Assembly (NCBI RefSeq): GCF_900104605.1
Contig: NZ_LT629960.1
Span: 930,001-994,000, forward strand
DNA: 64,000 nt
Reading direction: 5' to 3'
Origin: Tidjanibacter massiliensis
GTDB taxonomy: Bacteria > Bacteroidota > Bacteroidia > Bacteroidales > Rikenellaceae
The notes below the pieces were generated by a model that saw only the letters and a program-made list of their open reading frames with translations, ran no database searches and was not told the DNA's origin. Both the position numbers and the translations under genes were made by a program. Each line of letters begins with the position of its first letter. Positions within the stretch are counted from its first letter, which is position 1. This document shows positions 52,086-61,217 of this stretch, one piece after another.

Positions 52086-53048
52086 ATGAACGTACTCTTA
52101 CTGATTCTGGGACTCGTCCTCGTCATCGCGGGGGCCGACTGCCTGGTCAACGGCGCGGTAGCGGTCGCCAAACGCTACCGGATGCCCGAATTTCTCATCG
52201 GACTCACCATCGTGGGCATCGGCACCTCGATGCCGGAGCTGGTCGTGAGCCTCATCGCGGGTATCGAAGGCAAAGGAGGCATGGCGATAGGCAATGTCGT
52301 CGGTTCGAACCTGGCCAATACGCTGCTGATACTCGGAGCGGCATCCCTGATACAGCCCATCAGCATCAGTCCCGCCACCAAACGGATAGACATTCCGTAC
52401 AACATCCTCGTCACACTCGTCCTCTTCTTCATGTGTTTCGGATTCACTTTCCGGCACTACCCCACCGGCGGTGTCATCACCTGGTGGAAGGGTATCCTGC
52501 TGCTCGCACTCTTCGCCGGCTACATGGCTTACTCTTTCCGGACAGCAGCCAAAGGGCGAACGGAAACGGCACAGGCGGCAGAGACCGGCTCCCGTCCGGC
52601 CTTGTGGAAATCCGTCCTGCTCATTCTGTTCGGCATCGCGGGACTTGCTTTCGGCGGACGGTGGTTCGTCGGCGGCGCGAGCGGCATCGCATTGTCGCTC
52701 GGCGTCAGCGAAACCGTCATCGCCATCACGATGGTGGCCGTAGGAACCTCGCTGCCCGAACTCGCCACGGCAATCGTCGCGGCAATTAAGGGCAACACGC
52801 AGCTCGCGCTGGGCAACGTCATCGGTTCCAACATATTCAATATATGCCTCATTCTGGGCATCTCCTCGATAGTCGCTCCGCTGGACGTCACGGGTCTCCA
52901 TCCGACAGACATCCTCGCACCGCTGGCAGCGGCCCTCATGCTCCTGCTCTCCGTCTACACTTTCCGCGGGCAGCGCATCAACCGAGCCGACGGAGCCCTG
53001 TTCCTGGCACTGTACATCGGTTACATCGCCTACCTGCTGCTCCGATAA
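52086..53048 (+). CDS. Calcium/sodium antiporter (CaCA family, YrbG-like)
   Basis: 320 residues with ten membrane helices in two inverted halves. The ion-binding alpha repeats are clear: VGIGTSMPELVVSLIAG with GNVVGSNLANTLLILG (first half) and AVGTSLPELATAIVAA with GNVIGSNIFNICLILG (second half), each with the Glu that binds cation. It exchanges calcium for sodium or protons across the inner membrane. A short charged loop (KGRTETAQAAETGSR) joins the halves. It follows the ATP-grasp gene by 18 bases and ends at a 20-bp inverted repeat. Confidence 0.94.
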   Translation: MNVLLLILGLVLVIAGADCLVNGAVAVAKRYRMPEFLIGLTIVGIGTSMPELVVSLIAGIEGKGGMAIGNVVGSNLANTLLILGAASLIQPISISPATKRIDIPYNILVTLVLFFMCFGFTFRHYPTGGVITWWKGILLLALFAGYMAYSFRTAAKGRTETAQAAETGSRPALWKSVLLILFGIAGLAFGGRWFVGGASGIALSLGVSETVIAITMVAVGTSLPELATAIVAAIKGNTQLALGNVIGSNIFNICLILGISSIVAPLDVTGLHPTDILAPLAAALMLLLSVYTFRGQRINRADGALFLALYIGYIAYLLLR

Positions 53049-53062
53049 CCGTGCCCCGAATA

Positions 53063-53104
53063 AACATGTGCAGGACGGCTTTTGAAAGCCGTCCTGCACA
53101 TGTT
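53063..53104. terminator. Bidirectional terminator, 20-bp perfect stem
   Basis: AACATGTGCAGGACGGCTTT (53063-53082) pairs exactly with 53085-53104 across a 2-base centre. It separates convergent genes. Confidence 0.75.
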
Positions 53105-53184
53105 ATTATTTTCTCTACCGCCGAATCCTGCATGGATGAAGACCGGCCTCCGCCCTGACCGGCCCGGTCGCAAAGAGCGGTTCC

Positions 53185-53784
53185 CTACTTTCCGGCCGCA
53201 CCGCCGAAACTGAACGATACGGGGATATAGACCGGAACGGGAATGGTGTAACCGCCGATATTCACCGACGGCTTTATCTGCAGCGTCACCTGCGAAGGCT
53301 CCGTTCCGATGCCCACGAAATTCTTCACGGCATTGAGGGCGGCAGCCGAAGAGTCGCCCGTAAGCAGGCCCGCTATATCGAAATCCATCCGTATCGGGAA
53401 GACGCCGCTGTCCTGCGCATCGACGCGAATCCCCTCACTGACACTGCCGGAAGTAAACCGTATCCCGTCTATTTCCAGGATGTAATCCATGGCACCTATC
53501 TGCGCCGCCGATGAGTTGGGGTTGGAGATGCCGAGATTCAGGTCGAACCCCATGGGCAGTTCCGAAGCCCCGCCGCCGAGCACGCCGAGCAGCCGGGCGA
53601 TTTGCAGGGGTGTCAGTTCTCCGGAAAGATTGACCCCGGCAAGCGACAGGTCGGTGACCGAATCGTATTCATACTCGCACTGCGTCATGTTGTAGAGACC
53701 TTCGGCCTGCTTCACGACATCGCAGGCGGTAAAGGCGAGAAGGGCGGCACAAAAGGCTGCGAAACGAAATCTTTTCATAAACAT
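53185..53784 (-). CDS. LEA14-like (water-stress fold) lipoprotein
   Basis: 199 residues (ATG 53784 or 53778). Lipoprotein signal RFRFAAFCAALLAFTACD with Cys23. The mature region includes LSLAGVNLSG and FDLNLGISNPNSSAAQIGAM, the NPN pattern typical of LEA type 2/WHy domains, where a beta sandwich carries N-P-N at the start of a strand, then MDYILEIDGIRFTSGSV. A role in envelope stress or lipid interaction is sometimes proposed for such proteins but nothing here shows it. Single gene, divergent from nothing nearby, ended by the repeat at 53063. Confidence 0.72.
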   Translation of the reverse strand: MFMKRFRFAAFCAALLAFTACDVVKQAEGLYNMTQCEYEYDSVTDLSLAGVNLSGELTPLQIARLLGVLGGGASELPMGFDLNLGISNPNSSAAQIGAMDYILEIDGIRFTSGSVSEGIRVDAQDSGVFPIRMDFDIAGLLTGDSSAAALNAVKNFVGIGTEPSQVTLQIKPSVNIGGYTIPVPVYIPVSFSFGGAAGK

Positions 53785-53858
53785 TTTACTTATATTTCAA
53801 TCGATTGTCCTGTCAAAACGGACGGCCGCCCCCTCTCCGGACGGCCGGTCCGGATACG

Positions 53859-55988
53859 CTATCGGAGCGTCATCTCGTCGATAAGATAGCCCGCTCCTCC
53901 TATCTTCTCTATCACGAAGAGCACGTAACGGATATCTACCGAAATATTCCGGCACATGGCCGGGTCGAATTCGAGGTCGCTCATGGTGCTGAGCCATGTT
54001 CGGTCGAAATTGATACCCACCAGTTCACCGTCGCCGTTCAGCACCGGACTGCCCGAATTGCCGCCCGTGGTATGGTTCGTAGCCAGAAAGGCTACCGGCA
54101 CGGTGTAATACGGTTCCTCTTCCGTCCCGACGTTCACCGCCCAGCGTCCATAATCCTTCTCCTCGTAACAACGGCGCAGTGCATCGGGTACGTCGTAATC
54201 GTAGATATCGGGATTGTCCTTGGCGATAATACCCTCCAGCGTGGTGACAGGCAGGTGCCGGACGCCGTCTTCGGGATTGTACCCCTCGACGGCACCGTAT
54301 GCCACGCGCAGTGTCAGATTGGCATCCGGGTAAAAATTCCGCTCAGGTTCGAACTCCATCTGTCCGCGCATATAAGTGCGGTACTCGCGGGCCAGCGTCC
54401 GGTCGGCCTCCTCCAGCACGGGACTTATCCGCTGCCGGTAGGTGTCGGCGAACATCGCATAGAACTCCACGGCGGGGTCGGCAGTCAGCGCGGCGACAGC
54501 CTCCTTGCGCGGTAGGGCCGTCAGTGCCGCCAGCCGTGCACTGTCCGCCAGTGCGGAACGGTCGAACAGCCGACCGACATACTCTTCCACGCCACCGGCT
54601 TCGGCAAGCCCTTCGGCGAAACCGTCGGGCATGAAGACGGCGGGGACATGCTCCGCGAATTCCCGAACGAGGGCACAGGCCACCTGCCGGTCTATCTCCG
54701 GTTCATAATCCTTGTAGAACAGCCCGGGAACGACAGGCATCTCCCCCGCTTCCAGAGCGACGGTCACATAGTTGGCAAGGCTCATCAGTTCGATGGAGAA
54801 AATTCCCTCCGTATAGAAATCCGCTGCATACGAAGCCCCGTTGCCGGCCTCGTAAGCGCTCCGCAGACGCTCCAGTACCCCCGCATACTCCGGCTGTCCG
54901 GCGGCCCACCGGGCGAAGCGCTCCTCATAGGCGCGTTTCTTTCCGAGCGTACCAAGGCGTTCCAGTCCGAGGCTCTCACCCTGCCATTTTTTCCAGGCAT
55001 TGGCTATGTTGGCCGCCTTGGAGGCGTACTTTATCCGTACCGCAGGGTCGGCGGCCATGGCCGCATTGATAATGTCCAGCCGCTCGGTGCGCATTCTGAT
55101 TTTATTCGGATTCGACGCCATAACGCGGGCCACATGGTCGGACGTCACGTATTCGCGCGTCGAACCGGGACAGCCGTAAACGAACGTGAAATCGCCCTCG
55201 TCCATTCCCGCCGTGGAAACCGGAAACCAGTGCCGGGGACGGTAGGGAACGTTGTCCGGAGAGTAGTCCGCCGGCTGGTTGTCGGCATCCGCATAGATGC
55301 GGAACACGGAGAAATCGCCCGTATGACGGGGCCACATCCAGTTGTCCGTATCGCCGCCGAACTTACCGATGGCCGAGGGCGGAGCACCCACGAGCCGCAC
55401 GTCGCCGTAGGTACGGAACAGGAAAAGGAAATACTGGTTGCCGTAATAGAGCGATTCCACCGAGACTTCGTATCCCTTCTGTCCCTTATATTCCTTCAAG
55501 GCCCGTTCCTTCACCCGTTCGATATTGGCCGCTATCTTCTTTTGGCGGCGCGTTTCATCCATATCGTCCTTCACGCCCGCAAGCACCCGGTCGGTCACAT
55601 CCTCCATCCGGACGAGAAACGATACCGTCAGGCCGGGATTCGGAAGCTCCTCCTCCCGCGACATGGCCCAGAAGCCGTCGGTCAGGTAGTCGTGCTGCAG
55701 GCTGCTGTGGCTCTGTATCTGGCCGTATCCGCAGTGATGGTTGGTCAGCAGCAGTCCCTCGGGCGACACCAACTCGCCCGTACAGCCGCGTCCGAAAAGC
55801 ACCACGGCATCTTTCAGCGACGCCTGATTCACGCTGTAAATGTCTTCGGCCGTAAGCCGGAAGCCCTTGGCTTTCATGTCGTCCACCTGCCGTCCGATAA
55901 GGCTCGGCAGCCACATGCCCTCGTCGGCCAAAGCACTGAAGGCTGCCGACAGGCACCACAAAAAAAGGAGTAAACGTTTTTTGTTCAT
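53859..55988 (-). CDS. S46 family dipeptidyl-peptidase, DPP11-type
   Basis: 709 residues from ATG 55988 (signal MNKKRLLLFLWCLSAAFSAL then ADEGMW). S46 peptidases are periplasmic serine exopeptidases that release dipeptides from peptide N-termini. The catalytic triad is seen: His85 (LTNHHCGYGQ), Asp225 (RHTGDF) and Ser645 (TGGNSGSP). Arg663 (GINFDRTW) lies 18 residues after the Ser, the spacing of Arg673 and Ser655 in Porphyromonas gingivalis DPP11, which selects Asp/Glu at P1; DPP7 has Gly there. It therefore should cut after acidic residues and feed peptide catabolism. It follows maf by 93 bases. Confidence 0.92.
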   Translation of the reverse strand: MNKKRLLLFLWCLSAAFSALADEGMWLPSLIGRQVDDMKAKGFRLTAEDIYSVNQASLKDAVVLFGRGCTGELVSPEGLLLTNHHCGYGQIQSHSSLQHDYLTDGFWAMSREEELPNPGLTVSFLVRMEDVTDRVLAGVKDDMDETRRQKKIAANIERVKERALKEYKGQKGYEVSVESLYYGNQYFLFLFRTYGDVRLVGAPPSAIGKFGGDTDNWMWPRHTGDFSVFRIYADADNQPADYSPDNVPYRPRHWFPVSTAGMDEGDFTFVYGCPGSTREYVTSDHVARVMASNPNKIRMRTERLDIINAAMAADPAVRIKYASKAANIANAWKKWQGESLGLERLGTLGKKRAYEERFARWAAGQPEYAGVLERLRSAYEAGNGASYAADFYTEGIFSIELMSLANYVTVALEAGEMPVVPGLFYKDYEPEIDRQVACALVREFAEHVPAVFMPDGFAEGLAEAGGVEEYVGRLFDRSALADSARLAALTALPRKEAVAALTADPAVEFYAMFADTYRQRISPVLEEADRTLAREYRTYMRGQMEFEPERNFYPDANLTLRVAYGAVEGYNPEDGVRHLPVTTLEGIIAKDNPDIYDYDVPDALRRCYEEKDYGRWAVNVGTEEEPYYTVPVAFLATNHTTGGNSGSPVLNGDGELVGINFDRTWLSTMSDLEFDPAMCRNISVDIRYVLFVIEKIGGAGYLIDEMTLR

Positions 55989-56081
55989 AAAGTTATCGCA
56001 ATTATCCGATGAATGAATCCGCATTCCGTGTCCGTGCGCAGCTTCCCGCATCCCGCCGGCAACCGGCTGAAAACATGCCGT

Positions 56082-56684
56082 TCACAACGTATCGACGAAA
56101 CTTCCCAGTTCGGCATAGAGCGCCTGCACCGGCAGCCCCATGACGTTGTAGAAAGAGCCCTCTATCCGCTCTATCGCCACATACCCTATCCACTCCTGGA
56201 TGCCGTAGGAACCCGCCTTGTCGTAAGGCCGGAACGTATCGACATAATAGGCTATCTCCTCCTCTGCGAGCGGACGGAACCATACGTCCGACGACACGGA
56301 AAAGCTGCGCATGCGCCCCGGCGCCCGCAGGGCCACCCCTGTGACTACCGTATGCCTGCGGCCGGACAGTTCGGCCAGCATGGCCGCCGCCCCCTCCCGT
56401 CCGTCGGGCTTGCCGAATATGCGGCCGCCGCAAATCACCACCGTGTCGGCGGTAATGAGAATATTCCCCACTCCGAGCGCATGCGGATAGGCCTCCGACT
56501 TGAGCACGGCCAGATATCCGGGTACCTCCTCTGCCGGCAGTCCCGGCGGATAGGTCTCCTCCACGTCGTAACTGTCGGCGAGTTCAAAAGCAAGTCCCGC
56601 CCCCGCCAACAGCTCGCGCCGCCGCGGGGAGCGGCTGGCAAGCAGCAGCCGATGCCCATGCAATTTATCTTTCAGCAAAACCAT
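56082..56684 (-). CDS. maf: Maf family nucleotide pyrophosphatase
   Basis: 200 residues from ATG 56684; an earlier in-frame ATG at 56732 would overlap the upstream gene. The family start is LLLASRSPRRRELLAGAGL (the S-R-S-P-R-R substrate motif), followed by ITADTVV (catalytic Asp), FGKPDGREGAAAMLAELSGR and DKAGSYGIQEW. The arrangement fits the YhdE-like dTTP/UTP pyrophosphatase branch, acting on non-canonical or excess NTPs in the cytoplasm. It begins 28 bases after the DUF4468 gene. Confidence 0.93.
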   Translation of the reverse strand: MVLLKDKLHGHRLLLASRSPRRRELLAGAGLAFELADSYDVEETYPPGLPAEEVPGYLAVLKSEAYPHALGVGNILITADTVVICGGRIFGKPDGREGAAAMLAELSGRRHTVVTGVALRAPGRMRSFSVSSDVWFRPLAEEEIAYYVDTFRPYDKAGSYGIQEWIGYVAIERIEGSFYNVMGLPVQALYAELGSFVDTL

Positions 56685-56712
56685 TCCTGTCCTACTCTTT
56701 TCCCGGTGGTCA

Positions 56713-57378
56713 CTAACGTCCGCCCTCTGCACACAAATGGCGTTCGAGCGCCCCCGTCAAACCGTTAAAGTAATCTTCAAGCGAAGCCTTGGCCACCTTT
56801 CTCTTCAGTTTGCCCCGCCTATTGAAAATAACGTCTCCCCCGGAGCCGTCGTACAGCGAAGCCCCGACAGGCACGTAGCTGCGCGACACGAAAAGCCGTG
56901 CCACCTCCACCTTTCCGGGCCGATGTCCTATCCTCACCGTAAGACCGGGCTCCATGGGCGCTTCCGGTTCAGCTTCCTCGTCGAACGTCACCCGACGCAT
57001 CGCCTTCACCTCCGGAGCCCGGACGCACACCTGCCCGTCACGGATATCGAACATCATACGGAACTCCATGTCGTACAGGCTCCGGAAAGCACGCGCCCCA
57101 TCGGCTACCGCCCCGCGCACGAAAGCATTGACCGAAAAGGAGTCCGGTTCAGCCGCATGGAACATCGTGCGCGAACCGGCCATCTGCACCTCCAGAAAAT
57201 AGGAGACGGCGCGGAACAACTCCTCCTGTCCCGCCCCCGGACATTCGATGACATAGCAGTCGGAAGTTCCGTCGGCAGCGTTCACGAATCCCTGCGGCGT
57301 GAGCACGAACTGCGGGAACACAGGCAGCGACACGAACAGCGCAGCCACAGCCGGCAACAGTTTCATCCATTTTTTCAT
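56713..57378 (-). CDS. DUF4468 (TBP-like fold) secreted protein
   Basis: 221 residues with signal peptide MKKWMKLLPAVAALFVSLPV then FPQ. The part FVLTPQGFVNAADGTSDCYV, with a conserved GxVN pattern and a following VIECPGAGQEELFRAVSYFL, is typical of DUF4468, proposed to have a TBP-like fold. The C-terminal half is basic (FNRRGKLKRKVAKASLEDYF). Likely periplasmic; function unknown. It lies between the FAH gene (82 bases upstream) and maf (28 bases downstream), all in the same direction. Confidence 0.72.
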   Translation of the reverse strand: MKKWMKLLPAVAALFVSLPVFPQFVLTPQGFVNAADGTSDCYVIECPGAGQEELFRAVSYFLEVQMAGSRTMFHAAEPDSFSVNAFVRGAVADGARAFRSLYDMEFRMMFDIRDGQVCVRAPEVKAMRRVTFDEEAEPEAPMEPGLTVRIGHRPGKVEVARLFVSRSYVPVGASLYDGSGGDVIFNRRGKLKRKVAKASLEDYFNGLTGALERHLCAEGGR

Positions 57379-57460
57379 ACACTCCCAATTGTTTTTATCC
57401 GTCGGACGAGCCCGTCCTTACCGTCGGCCGACCGGTACGGTACGACTGGCGTCCGGCCCG

Positions 57461-58081
57461 TTATCTGATATCGAAATCCAACAACTGCTCCCCCTCCAGC
57501 CATGCGGTCAGCCGGTCGCCCGGTGCGACGGGCCCCACTCCGGCAGGCGTCCCTGTATAGACGAGGTCGCCCATGCGCAGCGTCACGAACTGCGATACGT
57601 AGGCGATGATACGGTCCACCGAAAAGAGCATGTCGCCCGTATACCCCTCCTGCCGCGGCTCCCCGTTCAGTGCCATGCCGAACCGGAGCTCCCCGACCGG
57701 CCGGCCGAGCGCAGCGAGACCGAGCCAGCGCGGAGCTATCGCCGCCGAGCGGTCGAACGCCTTTCCTATCTCCCACGGATGCCCCTGCGCGATGGCCGCA
57801 CGCTGCAGGTCGCGTGCAGTGAAATCGATGCCGAGCGTCACCTCATCGTAATACCGATGTGCGAAACGCTCCGCGATACACTTACCTGTCCGGTTGATTT
57901 TCACCACGAGTTCCGTTTCGTAATGCACTTCCCGACTGAAAGGCGGTATCCAGAACGTATCGTTGTTGCGCAGCAGCGCCGTATCGGGTTTCATGAAAAA
58001 CACGGGCCGTTCGTCCGGCTCCCCGCCGTCGAACTCCCGAATGTGCTCCCTGTAATTGCGTCCTATGCAGATTATCTTCAT
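57461..58081 (-). CDS. Fumarylacetoacetate-hydrolase (FAH) family protein
   Basis: 206 residues from ATG 58081, which overlaps the lpxB stop by 4 bases. The start MKIICIGRNYREHIREFDG, the substrate region PVFFMKPDTALL and the metal site HYETELVVKINRTGK (the E-x-E ligands) with GIDFTARDLQ are standard for the short FAH group (acylpyruvate hydrolase or oxaloacetate decarboxylase type). The C-terminus has GDLVYTGTPAGVGPV. The enzyme acts on small oxo-acids in the cytoplasm. Coupling to lpxB is positional; no metabolic link is known. Confidence 0.9.
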   Translation of the reverse strand: MKIICIGRNYREHIREFDGGEPDERPVFFMKPDTALLRNNDTFWIPPFSREVHYETELVVKINRTGKCIAERFAHRYYDEVTLGIDFTARDLQRAAIAQGHPWEIGKAFDRSAAIAPRWLGLAALGRPVGELRFGMALNGEPRQEGYTGDMLFSVDRIIAYVSQFVTLRMGDLVYTGTPAGVGPVAPGDRLTAWLEGEQLLDFDIR

Positions 58082-59256
58082 TTCGCTCCTCCGTTCTCCT
58101 GCTCCCGCTCCGTCGGACGCGGTGCCTTTTCCCCTTTCAGCAGGGCCACCATCCGGGCCGCCACGCGCTCCGAAGCGCCCGGACCGCCTATCCGTTTGCG
58201 CAGGGCATCGTAATCGGCGAGCATACGCTCCCGCTGCCCCCCTCCGGGCAGGATAGCCCGCAGTTCTTCCGCGGCACGTTCCGGCGTCATCTCCTGCTGA
58301 ATCAACTCCTTCACGACCTCCCGGCCCATCACGAGATTCACCAACGAGATATAAGGTATCTTCAGCAGCCGGCGCCCGGCCCAGACGGTCAGCGCATCGG
58401 TACGGTAGCACACCACCTCCGGCGTACCTATCAGGGCCGTCTCCAGCGTCGCCGTTCCCGAAGTGACCACCGCCGCATCGGCATAGCGCACGATTTCGTA
58501 GGTCTTATCGTACAGACAGATGATACGGCTGCCGGCAAGCAGCTCCCCGTACAGCTCCCGGTCGAGCCACGGTACCGCGGCGAGCACGAAATCGTACTCC
58601 GGCATCAACTCGGCCAGGGCTGCCATGAAAGGGAGGTTGTTGCGCACCTCGCTGCGGCGGCTGCCGGCAAGCAGGGCGATGACGGGCCGGGCGCCGAAAC
58701 CGTTCGCACGGAAGAACTCCTCCCGCGGAGGCATCGCCGCACAGCGCTCCGCGATGGCATCCATCAGCGGATTACCCTCATATACCGCATCGATTCCCCG
58801 TCGGGCGAAATACTCCACCTCGAAAGGAAAGATGATGAACAGCTTGTCCACATACCGGCGGATTCGTTCCACACGATGCTCCTTCCACGCCCACACCTTG
58901 GGCGAAATGTAGTAAAATACACGGATGCCGCACCCGTGGGCGAACTTCGCCATCCGGAAGTTGAACCCCGGATAGTCGATGAGCACCAGCACGTCGGGGG
59001 CATAGGCCGCAATATCGCGCTTGCATTCGCGTATCTGGGCGAGCACCGTGGGCAGGCGGCGGACAATCTCGCCGATACCGAAAAAAGAGGCGTCGCGGTA
59101 GTGCTTGGCCAGGTGCTCCCGTCCTCCCACAGCCGCCATCAGGTCGCCACCCCAGAAACGGAACTCGGCCTGCGGGTCGCTCCGCAGCAGCCCCTTCATC
59201 AAATTGGAACCGTGCAGGTCGCCGGAAGCTTCGCCGGCAATCAGGTAATATTTCAT
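58078..59256 (-). CDS. lpxB: Lipid-A-disaccharide synthase
   Basis: 392 residues, complete. LpxB (GT19) joins UDP-2,3-diacylglucosamine and lipid X to form the lipid A disaccharide at the inner membrane. The start KYYLIAGEASGDLHGSNLMK, the region FWGGDLM, IDYPGFNFRMAKFAHGCGI and YYISPKVWAWKEHRV, then GTATLETALIGTPEVVCYR are signature blocks. An extra tail (GEKAPRPTEREQENGG) is polar. The gene begins 4 bases after trmD and its stop overlaps the FAH start, so the three are one operon. Confidence 0.96.
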   Translation of the reverse strand: MKYYLIAGEASGDLHGSNLMKGLLRSDPQAEFRFWGGDLMAAVGGREHLAKHYRDASFFGIGEIVRRLPTVLAQIRECKRDIAAYAPDVLVLIDYPGFNFRMAKFAHGCGIRVFYYISPKVWAWKEHRVERIRRYVDKLFIIFPFEVEYFARRGIDAVYEGNPLMDAIAERCAAMPPREEFFRANGFGARPVIALLAGSRRSEVRNNLPFMAALAELMPEYDFVLAAVPWLDRELYGELLAGSRIICLYDKTYEIVRYADAAVVTSGTATLETALIGTPEVVCYRTDALTVWAGRRLLKIPYISLVNLVMGREVVKELIQQEMTPERAAEELRAILPGGGQRERMLADYDALRKRIGGPGASERVAARMVALLKGEKAPRPTEREQENGGAK

Positions 59257-59260
59257 CTTG

Positions 59261-59947
59261 CTAATCCTCCCATTTTTCGAGCAGGTCGGGCCTCAGCCTG
59301 CGGGTACGCTCGAGCGCCTGCTCCTCTTTCCACTCCTCGATACGGGCATCGTGTCCCGACAACAGCACCTCCGGAACCGCCCAGCCGTTGAACTCCGCCG
59401 GACGGGTATAGACGGGCGGAGCCAACAGGCCGTCCTGGAATGAGTCGGTCAGCGCCGACTCTTCATCGCCTATCGCCCCCGGCAGCAGCCGTACCACGCT
59501 GTCGGCGATAACCGCCGCGGCGAGCTCGCCCCCGGTCAGTACGTAATCCCCGATGGAAATTTCGCGTGTCACCAGATGCTCCCGGATACGGTGGTCGAGC
59601 CCCTTGTAATGGCCGCAGAGAATGATGATGTTGCCGAGTGTCGAGAGACGGTTGGCCTCCCGCTGGTCGTACTGCATCCCGTCGGGCGTAGTGAAGATGA
59701 CCTCGTCGTACCGCCGCTCGGACTGCAAATGCGAAATGAGCCGGAAAACCGGTTCGGGCTTCATCACCATACCGGCCTCCCCGCCGAAGGGATAATCGTC
59801 CACATGGCGGTGTTTGTCGGTCGCCCAGTCCCGGATGTTGTGTACCACGATTTCCACCAGCCCCGCCCGCTGCGCCCGCTTGAGGATAGACTCGTTAAGC
59901 GGGGAGACGAGCAGTTCGGGAACGACGGTCAATATGTCTATGCGCAT
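59261..59947 (-). CDS. trmD: tRNA (guanine37-N1)-methyltransferase TrmD
   Basis: 228 residues from ATG 59947 (an upstream in-frame ATG at 60031 adds 28 residues not seen in the family). TrmD methylates G37 of tRNAs with S-adenosylmethionine. The trefoil-knot motifs are present: [35 protein letters not shown] and [12 protein letters not shown], after the conserved [20 protein letters not shown] and [12 protein letters not shown]. Length is normal. First gene of the trmD-lpxB-FAH operon, separated from the MBL gene by about 90 bases. Confidence 0.97.
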   Translation of the reverse strand: MRIDILTVVPELLVSPLNESILKRAQRAGLVEIVVHNIRDWATDKHRHVDDYPFGGEAGMVMKPEPVFRLISHLQSERRYDEVIFTTPDGMQYDQREANRLSTLGNIIILCGHYKGLDHRIREHLVTREISIGDYVLTGGELAAAVIADSVVRLLPGAIGDEESALTDSFQDGLLAPPVYTRPAEFNGWAVPEVLLSGHDARIEEWKEEQALERTRRLRPDLLEKWED

Positions 59948-60040
59948 AGTTCTGATTCGTTTGGGCCCGCGGCCGCTTCCGCCGCGGAACAAGAAAACCG
60001 GAAGGGAACCTTCTCCTCCGAAACGGAGCAAGACAACGGC

Positions 60041-60706
60041 CTACTCCGGCCGGACGTCGCCCTCCATCACCTCGGTAATGAACGGATTGTAAAGCATCTC
60101 GTGGCCGAGCGTACTCTCTCCCCCATGTCCGGGATAGATGGTCACCTCCTCGCCCAAAGGCAGGATGCGGTCGATGATGCTCTTCATTATCCAGCCGTAA
60201 TCGCCGCCGGGCAGGTCGGTACGCCCGATACTCTCCCGGAAAAGGGTATCGCCCGTCAGCAGGACTTTCTCCTGCGGCAGGTAGAGGCAGACATGGCCGG
60301 GCGTATGGCCGGGCGTATGTATCACCCGCAGGCGCGTATTCCCGAAAACCACCTCGTCCCCGTCGGCGAGGCTGCGTTCCACGGTCGGAACGGCCTCCAC
60401 CCGGAAACCGTACATCGCACCGTGTACGGCGGCGGACTCTATCAGAAACCCGTCGTCGGGATGGAGCGCGAAGGGAACGCCGTAGAGCTCCTTGACCCGC
60501 TCCACACCGAGCATGTGGTCCACATGACCGTGGGTATTCACCGCGAGGACGGGCCGCAGCCCCCTCTCCTCGATAAATCCGCGCAGCGCCTCGGTCTCCT
60601 TGGGCGTATAATTGCCGGCATCGACCACGGCGGCCTCGCCGGTTTCGTCCCACAGGACGTATGTATTCTCCTGGAACGGATTGAATGTCAGTCTGGCTAT
60701 CTTCAT
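60041..60706 (-). CDS. MBL-fold metallo-hydrolase (glyoxalase II-like)
   Basis: 221 residues. The metallo-beta-lactamase fold shows NTHGHVDHMLG (HxHxDH metal site, about residues 58-68), the distal ligands HTPGHTPGHVCLYL and LTGDTLFRESIG, and the final His in YPGHGGES. The start FNPFQENTYVL is typical of the hydroxyacylglutathione-hydrolase-like group. It binds one or two zinc or iron ions and probably hydrolyses a thioester or similar bond in the cytoplasm. It is the first gene of the leftward run to the trmD operon. Exact substrate unknown. Confidence 0.88.
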   Translation of the reverse strand: MKIARLTFNPFQENTYVLWDETGEAAVVDAGNYTPKETEALRGFIEERGLRPVLAVNTHGHVDHMLGVERVKELYGVPFALHPDDGFLIESAAVHGAMYGFRVEAVPTVERSLADGDEVVFGNTRLRVIHTPGHTPGHVCLYLPQEKVLLTGDTLFRESIGRTDLPGGDYGWIMKSIIDRILPLGEEVTIYPGHGGESTLGHEMLYNPFITEVMEGDVRPE

Positions 60707-60834
60707 TTCTCTCTCGTATTAATTTCCGGCGGCCCGTTCCGGCAATACCCGTCCTCCGCCCGTCGCCTCTTCGCCGGACCGGAAAGCAAGGCAGGCCCGC
60801 CCGGTCGGCAGGGGCAACGCCTTAATCTTTGGAA

Positions 60835-60842
60835 CAAAGATA
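60835..60842 (-). promoter_or_regulatory. -7 element TATCTTTG upstream of the MBL gene
   Basis: An exact TAnnTTTG on the minus strand, about 130 bases before the ATG at 60706. A second exact copy lies at 60895-60902, so two tandem starts are possible. In neither case is TTG exactly 20 bases upstream. Confidence 0.45.
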
Positions 60843-61165
60843 CGAATAAGTCAAGCGCAAAAACGAGTTTTATTTGAATTTGCAAATGCGAAATCAAAGA
60901 TAGGAAATATATTCGGGAAAAACCGCAAGCGGCCGTCAAACGCCGGACCGGCCCGCCGAAACGACACGAGCAGGGTCCGGACAAATAATCGAAGATAACG
61001 GAGAATCCGCACAACTCGCCGGCCCGGGATGCCGCGTGGCCACAGGGATACACACATCCGCAAGGTAAAGCCGCGCAGCAGCAGGACTCCTTCCCGCCGA
61101 GCCGGCGATGCGGTGCCTTTCCCCCACTTTCCTCGCGCCGTCAAGGATAAAACCGGATTTTTGGC

Positions 61166-61173
61166 TAAATTTG
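61166..61173 (+). promoter_or_regulatory. -7 element TAAATTTG of rlmD
   Basis: An exact TAnnTTTG predicting a start near 61180 and a leader of about 38 bases to the GTG at 61218. Confidence 0.45.
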
Positions 61174-61217
61174 TCAGCACCGACGGGAAAGCCCGGACGG
61201 AATTTACCGACAGACAA

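Larger units (their letters stand above)
60707..61217. other. Divergent intergenic region, MBL gene to rlmD
   Basis: About 510 bases holding the two minus-strand -7 elements (60835, 60895) and the plus-strand one at 61166. An ATG-started plus-strand frame from 61029 runs into rlmD, but its first 63 residues are basic, low-complexity and overlap the promoter, so it is not taken as coding. Confidence 0.5.

Noticed and set aside
61029-61217. N-terminal extension of RlmD from ATG 61029
   Set aside because: The 63 extra residues are basic and low-complexity, and the -7 element at 61166 lies inside them.
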